Assembly (NCBI GenBank): GCA_045226255.1
Contig: JBGVCG010000033.1
Span: 1-64,000 of the forward strand
Reading direction: 5' to 3'
DNA from: UBA1181 sp045226255
GTDB taxonomy: Bacteria > Bacteroidota > Bacteroidia > Bacteroidales > Paludibacteraceae
DNA: 64,000 bases
In this document: in pieces, positions 1 through 7,983 of the stretch
Numbering within the stretch: the stretch's first letter is position 1
How the letters are laid out: the number at the start of each line of letters is the position of its first letter
Program-made: the position numbers and the translations under genes
Notes under the pieces: model-generated
Database searches by the model: none
What the model saw: the letters and a program-made list of their open reading frames with translations, nothing else
Told to the model about the DNA's origin: nothing

Positions 1-17
1 ATTTTCTTCATTTCCTA

Positions 18-542
18 TTATTTTGATGTCGGATTATAAAATTCCATTAAATCTGTCCACACCTGTGGCCCATATTTTCTTACAAAATTTCTCGGTTCGT
101 TCCATTGGTAAAGACCTTTTTTCTGGCTAATCCTTCCGTATCTCCATATGGTTTTCTCCCCTGGTTTCTATCGCAAAATCTCATAAGTAAAACCTTTTGC
201 AACGATTTGGAATTTACTACCAGTGGAATTCATCTCTATCTCGTAGTAATTCAAGGGAATATCATCAAAAAGGCCCTTCCACGACTTATAGAGATTCTGC
301 ACCAACTCATTTTCCGAACCCTCTTGATGGGCGCAATATATTGTCTCTTTCCCTTCCGCAGGAATAACAGCAAAATTTAGTCTCATGTTCGATTGGTATA
401 CGCCCCAAAAAACTAATTTCATTTTCCTCCCATACCAGTCGCTGAGAAAGAATTGTAACGTATCCTCATTCCCCGGATTAGTTCGATCTATCACGTACTT
501 ATCTATGACCACATCGTGCCATTCAATGTCATTAAATTCCAT
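18..542 (-). pseudogene. Unknown small protein interrupted by in-frame TAG
   Basis: An ATG at 542 opens a 124-codon frame (starting MEFNDIEWHDVV) that ends at a TAG (170-168). The same frame then runs on for 49 protein-like codons (including KTIWRYGRIS and YGPQVWTDLMEFY) to a TAA at 20-18. No start codon or ribosome site precedes the second part, so I read the whole as one gene of about 174 residues split by a nonsense codon. The 124-residue form could still be made. I do not recognise the family. It lies last in a minus-strand row of small accessory genes that includes a barstar-like inhibitor, so an immunity-type role is possible but is inference only. Confidence 0.55.
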
Positions 543-560
543 AACGGTCTTCTTATTTGA

Positions 561-1001
561 TTAATCAAGCCTCAATAGGCTTTCTATTTGTGCTCTGTTT
601 TTTTCATGGAAATAAAATCTCACATCCTTCTTTCCTTCGTAAATTGTGGGAAAAATTCGCTCTGTCCCATACGTTGAGATGCCATGAGGGGAAGCGGCTG
701 TATCTTCCTTCCATACATTCTCAACATCACGTACTATTTCCATGTATGTTTTTATATTTTGGGCAATATCCTTATCCATGTCTAGATACGGATGTACTAC
801 CACGATAGTACTCTTTTTTATCCAATTTAAGTCGGTTAGACAATCATACAAAGCATCCCAATTAAAACCGAAGTAGTCTGGAAATTTTAAATTTTCATAA
901 AACTCATTTAAAGGAATTCTTTTGTCATTGAATGATTGAATCTCCACACAAAAAGCGTCCGAAGGAACAATTATTTCTTTTATATCAGTATAGTAATACA
1001 T
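561..1001 (-). CDS. Barstar-like RNase inhibitor (immunity-type) protein
   Basis: This 146-residue protein carries the barstar signature at about residues 40-57: FPDYFGFNWDALYDCLTDL, the helix-loop-helix that plugs the active site of barnase-type RNases in the family. The rest (an N-terminal strand with IIVPSDAFCVEIQSF, a later VVVHPYLDMD) also fits the compact barstar fold, with a longer C-terminus than barstar itself (about 90 residues). It is cytoplasmic, with no signal peptide. No RNase toxin gene is visible in the window. The neighbours are unknown small genes on the same strand, so it may be an orphan immunity gene or the downstream end of a toxin locus. The fold assignment is fairly secure; the partner is unknown. 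Confidence 0.8.
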   Translation of the reverse strand: MYYYTDIKEIIVPSDAFCVEIQSFNDKRIPLNEFYENLKFPDYFGFNWDALYDCLTDLNWIKKSTIVVVHPYLDMDKDIAQNIKTYMEIVRDVENVWKEDTAASPHGISTYGTERIFPTIYEGKKDVRFYFHEKNRAQIESLLRLD

Positions 1002-1121
1002 TTCTATCTAAATCTAAAGAGTTTAATAATGATCCAGCGTATAATATATATTCCCCTCTATATTATAACTCTATGCGGTCCAGGGAAACGTTGTCCTTCA
1101 ATTGGATAAAAACCACCGAGG

Positions 1122-1883
1122 TTAATCATGCTTCAATCTTTGTATGACATCCTCGATAGGGATATGGGCTGTTCCCTTATACACTATCGCAGCATCGTAA
1201 CCTCCCGATTCTTTTTTTTGCTGTTCATCGAAGAGATAGAACGTGGCATTTTGAAAGTAGTCTGGTGAAACTGGTTTTTGCGTCTTATACAAGTAATATC
1301 CTTTCTCACCGGGTTTCCCAGAGGATTCGATATACCCGACTTTCTTTCCTATGAAATCGAACCCATTTGTTTTGTCATGGAAAAAAGCATTGAGTTTTTT
1401 GCCCTCCCTTTTGTTTAGAATTTCATCATCCCCGCTCTTTTTGTGGACATATATAAAAGAGTCCAGCATTTGGATTTTCCTTTCATTCGAGACTTTCATG
1501 AAATCCTCAGATATACGTGAGAAAGTTGATTCCAGATACTCATGTTTTTGAAATTCCGATGCTGTACTCCAAAACTTTCCTGAAATATCGCTATCATTCG
1601 TCTCACATGTTTTACTGTAGTTATAATGACATGAGATAATCCCCTTGCCTCTGACATAATACGAGTAGGAGATGAACTTGAAATCTCCATTCTCATAACG
1701 CAAAAATCTAAATTCCCCTCTATAAGCAATCTTGCCAAACTATACGTCGATCAGTGTTTCGTTTTTTGCCTCTTCCATATCCACGTGCTTCGGTGCGCTT
1801 TGAGCCTGCATTTCATGGAAAGAGAAACATCCCCACAATAAAATTGCGAATAGTATACAAACACGGTGCTTCATAAATGTCAT
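1122..1883 (-). pseudogene. Secreted protein of unknown function, split by in-frame TAG
   Basis: From ATG 1883 (or 1874) the frame encodes a signal-peptide-like start (MKHRVCILFAILLWGCFSF, then EMQAQSA) and reaches a TAG at 1742-1740 after 47 codons. The same frame continues without interruption (FGKIAYRGEFRFLRYENGDF and so on) to a stop at 1122, for 253 codons in all. A TTG at 1703 could start a leaderless 193-residue form, but it would lack the export signal. The simplest reading is a nonsense mutation in a formerly exported protein. No family is recognised. The body is rich in Tyr, Lys and Phe and predicted globular. Confidence 0.6.
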
Positions 1884-1959
1884 TTATATTGATCATTTAT
1901 TTGATTAACGTATCATTTCCCATTTTATTTTAGGCAATGCCAACACCTCATTTGAGGAA

Positions 1960-2547
1960 TCATGAAAACACATTAATTTTTTTCATTTCCTCATCCAAAT
2001 TTAGAATTTTCATTTTCTTCCCGAAACATTTGTATATCAGCTGGGCGAACCACTTTTGCCTAGTGTGTTTCCTCAGTATTTTCATGCCTTGTTTACAGAA
2101 TTGGGCTTCTCTCTTTTGAAAATCCTTGTCACTTACCTGCCAAAAATAATTTAAATCATATTTCTGGCCATGAATAGGATAGTGTCGGAATCTATCAAAA
2201 ACCACATGAAAATCAATCTCATTTTCACAAATTCCAAAAGGAACTAATTTACACATAGAAATAAGCGTATTCCCTTCGATTTTATATGGGGTAAAATCAA
2301 TCCATGTCAATGAACTTTGTTCCTTGTCGATTTGTTCACACAAATCACAACTGTCACTCAACTTAAAGTTATTAACTTTAATATATTCAATAAATTCTCT
2401 AAAATGGAAAGAATGATTCTCTTCATTCAAACGAATAACGACAAATAAATAATTACTTATTTCTGCGTTTAAACAATTTTCTTGTATGTGTCGTGACATA
2501 CAATCGCATGCCCAAGTAATATGTTCTTTTATTTCCGCCTTATCCAT
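1960..2547 (-). CDS. Hypothetical protein, 195 aa
   Basis: An intact 195-residue cytoplasmic reading frame starting MDKAEIKEHITWACDCMSRH. It has eight cysteines, several in the first half (positions about 14, 16, 25, 68 and 71), and a basic C-terminus (KCFGKKMKILNLDEEMKK). There is no signal peptide or membrane segment. I do not recognise the family. Its A/T-rich codon use matches the neighbouring accessory genes rather than the housekeeping genes further right. It precedes the interrupted secreted gene by 76 bp on the same strand and follows the TSCPD gene by 27 bp, so they may share a transcript. Confidence 0.6.
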   Translation of the reverse strand: MDKAEIKEHITWACDCMSRHIQENCLNAEISNYLFVVIRLNEENHSFHFREFIEYIKVNNFKLSDSCDLCEQIDKEQSSLTWIDFTPYKIEGNTLISMCKLVPFGICENEIDFHVVFDRFRHYPIHGQKYDLNYFWQVSDKDFQKREAQFCKQGMKILRKHTRQKWFAQLIYKCFGKKMKILNLDEEMKKINVFS

Positions 2548-2574
2548 GGCTCTATCACATTGAATGTGACCGCC

Positions 2575-2823
2575 TTACAAGAAGGACTCCAACGCCCGCG
2601 CCAACTGGTCCGGACAAGAGGTGCCACGTCCGCCACAGTCGATGCCCTTCATCTTCGAGATGGCTTCCTCCACCTTCATTCCCTTCACAAGTGCGGAGAT
2701 TCCCTGCGTGTTGCCATGGCATCCACCCATGAAACGGACATCCTTGATGATACCGTCTTCCACCGAAACATTAATAAATCTTGAGCATGTGCCTACACAC
2801 TCGTATGTCTTCCTCTCTTCCAT
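2575..2823 (-). CDS. TSCPD-domain protein (TIGR03905-like)
   Basis: This 82-residue protein contains the TSCPD motif (residues about 68-72, within RGTSCPDQLARAL) and spaced cysteines at about 9, 13, 35, 63 and 70, including GGCHGN and DCGGRGTSC. It matches the small stand-alone TSCPD family. The domain also occurs at the C-terminus of some ribonucleotide reductases, where metal binding is suspected; the function of the stand-alone form is unknown. The start is secure: a strong ribosome site (AGGAGG) lies 8 bases before the ATG, and a TACCTTTG promoter box lies at 2854-2861 on the minus strand. Confidence 0.85.
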   Translation of the reverse strand: MEERKTYECVGTCSRFINVSVEDGIIKDVRFMGGCHGNTQGISALVKGMKVEEAISKMKGIDCGGRGTSCPDQLARALESFL

Positions 2824-2853
2824 AATTAGCCTCCTGTATTTATACTGTTTTCA

Positions 2854-2861
2854 CAAAGGTA
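2854..2861 (-). promoter_or_regulatory. -7 box (TACCTTTG) for the TSCPD gene
   Basis: It matches the Bacteroidetes consensus TAnnTTTG on the minus strand, 31 bases before the ATG at 2823, with AGGAGG between. No TTTG is seen at the expected -33 position. Confidence 0.55.
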
Positions 2862-2894
2862 ATAATTGTTTGGCATTAGAAATACGTATCCTCC

Positions 2895-2947
2895 TAATTC
2901 TTAATTTTTAACTCATAATTGACTACATCGAACTAACGTTTCTTAAA
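2895..2947 (-). repeat. Dispersed AT-rich intergenic repeat, copy 1
   Basis: Read on the minus strand it contains GAAACGTTAGTTCGATGTAG followed by TCAATTATGAGTT and AATTAAGAATTAGG. The core recurs at about 26339-26380, 49392-49438 and 55648-55706, with a truncated copy near 4228-4275. It does not look coding. Confidence 0.6.
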
Positions 2948-2984
2948 TCCATAGTTCATATGTTAAATAATATAAAATATTAAA

Positions 2985-3082
2985 AAACTATGTTGTACAA
3001 CATAAAATTATCATTACCTTTGCAACGTGTTTTTCATGGTATTAGATTTTACATTTCAAAGAAGGCTGTCGGGATGACATCC
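2985..3082 (+). ncRNA. Small-RNA-like element, copy A (operator, promoter, leader, hairpin)
   Basis: In order: a perfect 14-bp palindrome ATGTTGTACAACAT (2990-3003) overlapping a GTTG -33 element; a TACCTTTG -7 box (3015-3022) 19 bp further on; the conserved stretch CGTGTTTTTCATGGTATTAG; and a hairpin-forming GGCTGTC-GGGAT-GACATCC (about 3064-3082, one mismatch). A second copy, in the opposite orientation, lies at 17741-17841. No translated product is conserved between copies: the frame from the shared ATG ends after 13 codons here but stays open in copy B. I infer a short non-coding transcript that may run on to the hairpin at 3131-3160. Confidence 0.5.
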
Positions 3083-3128
3083 AACTTACACTTTCTAAAC
3101 CAACCTATGATACTAAGCATATACAACG

Positions 3129-3165
3129 AAAAAAAGGAGACCAATTGGCCTCCTTTTTATTTTTC
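3129..3165. terminator. Bidirectional hairpin terminator
   Basis: A-rich arm AAAAAGGAG, inner palindrome CCAATTGG, then CTCCTTTTT, giving U-tracts on both strands. It lies 30 bp past the stop of the minus-strand barrel gene and can also end plus-strand transcripts from the small-RNA-like element. Confidence 0.75.
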
Positions 3166-3194
3166 ACCACCTATTACAGGCGGTATAGAAATCA

Positions 3195-3983
3195 TTAGAA
3201 CTTGAATCCGATGAAGATTCTAAATGAATTCGTAACCATCTTTTGGTCGCCCAACATTGAGCTAACCTGATTAGCCATCTGGTTAGCCAATTCGCTGAAT
3301 GCATCATCGCCCTCAACAACTGGAGAGTCGTCCTGTCCCCAATCCTGGCATTTCAACTTACCCAATTTAAGCTCAAAACCAGCTTGGAAAACCTTGTATC
3401 TATAAGCGGCACCCACTCTGTGAGATGCGCCAAATGCGAAGGCAGCGTCAGAATCAGAGCCATCACCTGCATCCTCAACAGATACAAACACGTTAGGCAT
3501 GATGTTGTAGTACAAATCCACTGCCATGTTATCATCCAAGTAATAGGTGCCGAGAGGACCAATACCCAACATGCTGATATCGAAGTACTTTGAAGTACCC
3601 GTGTAAGTCACATTCACATTCTTATGAGCCTTCTGGTCCCATACTTCCTCCGTATATTTCTCCTTCAATCTTGAATATGAGAAGTCGAACCAACGCGCAT
3701 TAACGGCGATACCAAACTGACCAGGATTAGCCACGTACCAACGGTTGTCGATAGCGAATCCCAATGCTGGAGATGCATTAGGTGATTCTTCGATCTCCTT
3801 GTCATATTCCTTTTGGAACTCTTTCGCGCCAGGACCATCGTAGTCGAATGCAATCTTACCGAACTTTTTGCCATGCAAACCTGCGTAAAATTTCAATCCG
3901 AAACCATTGTCCTCGCCTTGAGAACCTGCGAACGCACTGAAACCTGTCATAAGGCTCAATGCCAACACCAATAATTTTTTCAT
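3195..3983 (-). CDS. Outer-membrane beta-barrel protein
   Basis: A 262-residue protein with a clear signal peptide (MKKLLVLALSLMTGFSAFAG, cleavage near residue 20). Behind it are alternating hydrophobic/aromatic strands (FGLKFYAGLHG, FDISMLGIGPLGTYYL, VDLYYNIMPNVFVSV, VGAAYRYKVFQAGFELKLG) ending in SFRIFIGFKF, a C-terminal aromatic typical of outer-membrane barrels. It resembles small Bacteroidetes porin-like/OMP_b-brl proteins, but no named subfamily is recognised. An acidic insertion (DAGDGSDSD) may be an external loop. It is transcribed alone, with a terminator at 3129-3165 and an AT-rich promoter region upstream. The role (adhesion, small-solute channel) is unknown. Confidence 0.7.
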   Translation of the reverse strand: MKKLLVLALSLMTGFSAFAGSQGEDNGFGLKFYAGLHGKKFGKIAFDYDGPGAKEFQKEYDKEIEESPNASPALGFAIDNRWYVANPGQFGIAVNARWFDFSYSRLKEKYTEEVWDQKAHKNVNVTYTGTSKYFDISMLGIGPLGTYYLDDNMAVDLYYNIMPNVFVSVEDAGDGSDSDAAFAFGASHRVGAAYRYKVFQAGFELKLGKLKCQDWGQDDSPVVEGDDAFSELANQMANQVSSMLGDQKMVTNSFRIFIGFKF

Positions 3984-4310
3984 TACAAATAAAATTAAGT
4001 GAACAAATTTTTCGTTTAAATATCAAAACAAATTTAAGCAATATTTAAATACGATGTACACTTTACGTTAACAAAACATAAAATTTTATCACGGCGGGTT
4101 CATTTACCGTACTAAACACCATGGGATTTACTATTTGACAATTTACCATTTACAATTAACTTAATCCACAGGAAGTTGCTCTAGACTATGTAGAGAGTTG
4201 GCCCTACAGACCATGGGCAGTGCTTATCACGTCGAACTAACAATTCATAATTCTTAACTCATAATTCATAATTCTATTATACCTTCGCGCATGTAAAAAA
4301 ATTTACGGAC
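3984..4310. other. Divergent intergenic region
   Basis: A 327-bp AT-rich gap between the barrel gene (minus) and helD (plus). It holds a TAAATTTG box for the barrel gene (4029-4036, minus), simple AT-rich text (ACCATTTACAATTAAC type), a truncated dispersed repeat (4228-4275) and a TACCTTCG box (4280-4287, plus) 24 bases before the helD ATG. No gene is seen. Confidence 0.5.
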
Positions 4311-6368
4311 ATGTCAGTTTTCAATCAAACGGAGAAGGAAGAAGTCGCCTACATGAAGGGCATCATCAAAAAGTTGGGTATCATCATCACCAAACTGGAT
4401 GAAATCATCAACCATAACATCAAAGACCTCAAGGAATACAAAGCCTACCTTTGGGAGAACCAATCGGAGCTGGACCGTGCGGAGAAGAGCGCGGTGCGTC
4501 ACAACGTGAGCCAAGCGGTAGAATCGAGCGAAGCCATCATGGAGAGAAAGAAACGTATCCGCAAAATGATGGAGATACCCTACTTCGGACGAATAGACTT
4601 CCAAGAGAAGGGCGAGAAAACAATCCAACCCATCTACGTGGGCATCCACTCCTACTACGATACGGAGACGAACAAGAACGTGATCCACGACTGGAGAGCA
4701 CCCATCTCGACCATGTTCTACGACTACGAGACCGGTCCGGCGCACTACGACGCACCGCAGGGCCGAGTGGAGGGCGCCATCTCCCTGAAAAGACAGTACC
4801 GCATCCGTCGCTCCGTCATGGAGTTCATGCTGGAAAGCTCCGTCAACATACAGGACGAAGTGCTGCAGAAAGAACTCAGCAGCACCTCCGACGAGCGCAT
4901 GAAGAACATCGTGGCGACCATTCAGCGAGAGCAGAACCAAATCATACGCAACGAGGACGCGAAGACGCTCATCATCCAAGGTGTGGCGGGTTCCGGAAAA
5001 ACATCCATCGCCCTGCACCGCGTCGCCTACATCCTCTACCGTCACAAGGGCGAGGTGACCTCCAAGGATATCCTCATCATCTCCCCGAACAAAGTCTTTG
5101 CGGACTACATCTCCAACGTATTGCCGGAACTCGGCGAGGAGACCATCGAGGAGTGCGGTTTCGAGGAGCTAATGGACAAACAACTGCAGGGGAAGTATAA
5201 GTTCCAAACCTTCTTCGAACAGGTGACGGAGATCCTGGAGAAAAACGACGAGGCTTTCGTGGAAAGGATACGCTTCAAATCCTCCGTGGAGTTCATCGAA
5301 CTGATGAACCGTTTCGTCCTCCACGTGGAGAACACCTTCTTCCACCCGACAGACCTGAAAGTGGGAAGAATACCCGTACCGAAAGAGTACCTCGACGAAC
5401 GCTTCAAAGCCTACCATAGACTTCCGATGCGTGACCGCTTCGAACCGATAGCGAAAGACATCGCCAGGGAGATCGCCACGGCCACCCGCACGGAGATCTC
5501 CACCACCGACAAGAACAGAATCAAGACGGAGCTGAAGAAGATGTTCGACGGCAACAGCGACGTGGCCCTCTACCAAGCCTTCTACGATTGGTTGGGTCGC
5601 CCGGAACTCTACAAAAGAGGGAAAGGGAGGCAGCTGGAATATGCGGACGTGGCACCTTTACTCTACCTGAAGATATGCATGGAGGGGGTCAAGGATAAAC
5701 TGCCGATCAAGCACCTCCTGGTGGACGAGATGCAGGACTACACCCCTATCCAGTACAAGGTGCTCTCCATCCTATTCCCTTGCAACAAGACAATCCTTGG
5801 GGACGCACTGCAGTCTGTAAATCCATATAGTTCAACCACATACACGCAAATACAGGACGTACTGAAGGGTTCCGAGGTGATGAAGCTCTGCAAGAGCTAC
5901 CGCTCCTCCTACGAAATCACCTCGTTCGCCCAAAAGATCTCCAAGAGCGAAGACCTACAGGCCATCGAGCGACACGGAGAAGAGCCTATCGTCAAACGAT
6001 TCAAGAAAAACGATGAGGAACTCGCATTCCTGAAACAAGTCGTGGCGGAACACATCGGACAAGCCACCTCCATCGGTTTCATCTGCAAAACGGAGAAGGA
6101 GGCCATCAAATTGCACGAGCAGCTCTCGGAAGAGACCGACCAAGTCTGCCTACTCTCCAGCGAGAGCGCCGCCTTCACCAACGGCATCATCGTGACCACC
6201 GCCCACACCGCCAAGGGTCTGGAGTTCGACGAAGTCGTGGTGCCTTACGTGAACGAGAAGGAATACCACACGGAAATGGACCGCAGCCTGCTCTACATCG
6301 CCTGCACACGTGCGATGCATAAACTGACGCTCACCGCAGCGGGAGAAATGAGCCACTTTATTCATTGA
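4311..6368 (+). CDS. helD: HelD-like superfamily 1 helicase (RNA polymerase recycling factor)
   Basis: 685 residues with the HelD layout: an N-terminal charged coiled coil (about 1-90) that in the family inserts into RNA polymerase, a Y-rich linker (IHDWRAPISTMFYDYE, about 115-145), a Walker A motif GVAGSGKTS (about 224-232), a Walker B/DEMQ motif (LLVDEMQDYTPIQ, about 469-481), and late UvrD-type motifs (TAHTAKGLEFDEVVVPYV and LLYIACTRA, about 627-665). In Firmicutes and Actinobacteria HelD uses ATP to pull stalled RNA polymerase off nucleic acid; the same role is inferred here. The ATG at 4311 follows a TACCTTCG promoter-like box. It is monocistronic; a palindromic repeat at 6390-6417 follows the stop. 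Confidence 0.85.
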   Translation: MSVFNQTEKEEVAYMKGIIKKLGIIITKLDEIINHNIKDLKEYKAYLWENQSELDRAEKSAVRHNVSQAVESSEAIMERKKRIRKMMEIPYFGRIDFQEKGEKTIQPIYVGIHSYYDTETNKNVIHDWRAPISTMFYDYETGPAHYDAPQGRVEGAISLKRQYRIRRSVMEFMLESSVNIQDEVLQKELSSTSDERMKNIVATIQREQNQIIRNEDAKTLIIQGVAGSGKTSIALHRVAYILYRHKGEVTSKDILIISPNKVFADYISNVLPELGEETIEECGFEELMDKQLQGKYKFQTFFEQVTEILEKNDEAFVERIRFKSSVEFIELMNRFVLHVENTFFHPTDLKVGRIPVPKEYLDERFKAYHRLPMRDRFEPIAKDIAREIATATRTEISTTDKNRIKTELKKMFDGNSDVALYQAFYDWLGRPELYKRGKGRQLEYADVAPLLYLKICMEGVKDKLPIKHLLVDEMQDYTPIQYKVLSILFPCNKTILGDALQSVNPYSSTTYTQIQDVLKGSEVMKLCKSYRSSYEITSFAQKISKSEDLQAIERHGEEPIVKRFKKNDEELAFLKQVVAEHIGQATSIGFICKTEKEAIKLHEQLSEETDQVCLLSSESAAFTNGIIVTTAHTAKGLEFDEVVVPYVNEKEYHTEMDRSLLYIACTRAMHKLTLTAAGEMSHFIH

Positions 6369-6389
6369 CAAGAAGAGGGGATGTGCACA

Positions 6390-6417
6390 GTAGAGACGAT
6401 GTGCACATCATCTCTAC
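6390..6417. repeat. Dispersed 28-bp palindrome, copy 1
   Basis: Near-perfect palindrome (GTAGAGACGATGTG / CACATCATCTCTAC, one C-A mismatch) just after helD. Related copies lie at 47538-47565 and 55596-55623. As RNA it forms a stable hairpin and could help end helD transcripts, although no U-tract follows. Confidence 0.7.
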
Positions 6418-6572
6418 CGATACCCGCACCCACAAGCCTGTAAGGCCAACCCATTACTATTTTTTTCTGCCATTTTTCAAAAAACCACGATTCCACCGAC
6501 AAATCGGTATGGATTGACTCTCTATTACCATTAATTGAACCCAGTTTCCGAAGCTTTAAAAAAGCATGGATA

Positions 6573-6580
6573 TACCTTTG
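6573..6580 (+). promoter_or_regulatory. -7 box (TACCTTTG) for the esterase gene
   Basis: Matches TAnnTTTG, 57 bases before the ATG at 6638. No clear -33 TTTG. The 6421-6572 stretch before it shows nothing else. Confidence 0.5.
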
Positions 6581-6637
6581 CGACAAGTACGAAAGACACT
6601 TGTATTACATCTCTATACGCATTTAAAGTTTAGTATC

Positions 6638-7852
6638 ATGAACACGAAAAAAATTTTATTACTTGCGCTCAGCGCAATGTCGCTCAGCGCATTCTCCCAA
6701 AGTTGGGGAGGAGGTCAAGGAGGATGGGGATTCGGAGGCACTGGATCTTCCGGATTGGGTTCCTACACGTCCAAGAAGGACATCAACTACGTCGGAGACG
6801 GGAACAATTACCATGCATTGGACATCTATTATCCTAAAGAGGAGAAAGAGTCGTATCCTGTCATCATCCACGTCTACGGAAGCGCATGGTCCAGCAACAA
6901 CTCGAAGGGATCAGCCGACCTGACCTCCATAGGGGAAGGAGCCGTGAAGGCCGGCTACATCTTCGTAACGCCGAACCACCGCGCGAACAATGATGTGGGA
7001 GCACAATGGCCCGGACTGCTCAACGACATCAAAGCAGTAGTACGCTACCTTAGAGGCAATGCGGAATCCTTGAAGATAGACACTACCTTCATCGCCATCT
7101 CCGGTTTCTCCTCCGGTGGTCACCTGGCAACCATGATGGGTGCGACCCGCAACGTGAAGGAATACACGGTTGGTTCCACGACCGTGGACATAGAAGGCAA
7201 GCTGGGAAAATTCACGGAATTCAGCAGTAGCGTGGACGCCGTGTGCGACTGGTCGGGCCCGGTAATCCTCGACAAACTAAACTGCGGTTCCGCTATGGAC
7301 CTGAACAGTTTCATCTCGCCTATGATGAACAACTGCTCCGCATCCCAATGCCCAGACATATATGCCTTGGCCACCGCTGTCACGTTCATGGATCCAAGCG
7401 ATCCTCCTTACATACTCATACATGGTTCCGCGGATAATATCGTAGCTCAATGCCAAAGTCAGTTGTTCTATGAAGAACTGCAGAAACACGGTATCGAAAG
7501 CAAGTACATACCTACGAACGGTAGCCACGGTGTCAATAACGAGAAAGTACCCGACGTGATAGAATTCTTCAACGCCGCAAGAGAGAAAAAATTAGCAGCG
7601 ATGGAAGAGGAGAAGGATCACTCCAATGTAACAAACACTAGACTAAATGATCCCTCCATTTCCGTAAAAAACGGACATCTGCTCATCAGCGGAGGTGAGG
7701 ACTTCTCCTTCAAAATCATCAACACAGAGGGGAAAATCGTATTCCAAGGTCTATACAATGCCCAAGAGCAGGGATATGACCTGTCGTCTCTCGTTGAAGG
7801 ACTATATATCCTGACGACCGACACTGGATTTGCCCATAAGTTTATTAGATAA
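6638..7852 (+). CDS. Secreted alpha/beta-hydrolase (BD-FAE-like esterase) with T9SS sorting domain
   Basis: 404 residues from ATG 6638, which puts a signal peptide at the front (MNTKKILLLALSAMSLSAFS). A Gly-rich linker follows, then an alpha/beta-hydrolase core: nucleophile elbow GFSSGG (about 156-161), acid in HGSADNIV (about 261-268), and catalytic His in NGSHGV (about 294-299). The arrangement fits the BD-FAE-like carbohydrate-esterase/feruloyl-esterase group; the substrate is not shown. The last 65 residues (ISVKNGHLLISGG to LYILTTDTGFAHKFIR) look like a type A T9SS C-terminal sorting domain, so the enzyme is probably exported and surface-attached. It is followed directly by the sensor/AraC regulator, which may control it. 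Confidence 0.8.
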   Translation: MNTKKILLLALSAMSLSAFSQSWGGGQGGWGFGGTGSSGLGSYTSKKDINYVGDGNNYHALDIYYPKEEKESYPVIIHVYGSAWSSNNSKGSADLTSIGEGAVKAGYIFVTPNHRANNDVGAQWPGLLNDIKAVVRYLRGNAESLKIDTTFIAISGFSSGGHLATMMGATRNVKEYTVGSTTVDIEGKLGKFTEFSSSVDAVCDWSGPVILDKLNCGSAMDLNSFISPMMNNCSASQCPDIYALATAVTFMDPSDPPYILIHGSADNIVAQCQSQLFYEELQKHGIESKYIPTNGSHGVNNEKVPDVIEFFNAAREKKLAAMEEEKDHSNVTNTRLNDPSISVKNGHLLISGGEDFSFKIINTEGKIVFQGLYNAQEQGYDLSSLVEGLYILTTDTGFAHKFIR

Positions 7853-7910
7853 CATTTATATTTCCTGGACAATTGTTGCTTTTCACCAACATTTGTCGTA
7901 CCTTGGGAAC

Positions 7911-7964
7911 TGCCACAAACAGGCACCGGAATTGCCACGAAACAGACACCGGTGCATTTGTGGC
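7911..7964 (+). promoter_or_regulatory. 22-bp tandem repeat with nested stem-loop before the sensor gene
   Basis: Two near-identical direct repeats (TGCCACAAACAGGCACCGG at 7911-7929; TGCCACGAAACAGACACCGG at 7933-7952) start 22 bp apart, about two helical turns. As RNA, GCCACAAA (7912-7919) pairs with TTTGTGGC (7957-7964), and CACCGG (7924-7929) with CCGGTG (7949-7954). It may be an AraC-type operator or a leader structure. Confidence 0.5.
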
Positions 7965-7983
7965 GGTTCTCTATTTTCTACGG

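Noticed and set aside
168..1742. Genome-wide reassignment of TAG to an amino acid
   Set aside because: murI and uppS end in TAG at their usual lengths, so TAG is a working stop here; the two in-frame TAGs are reported as local interruptions only.
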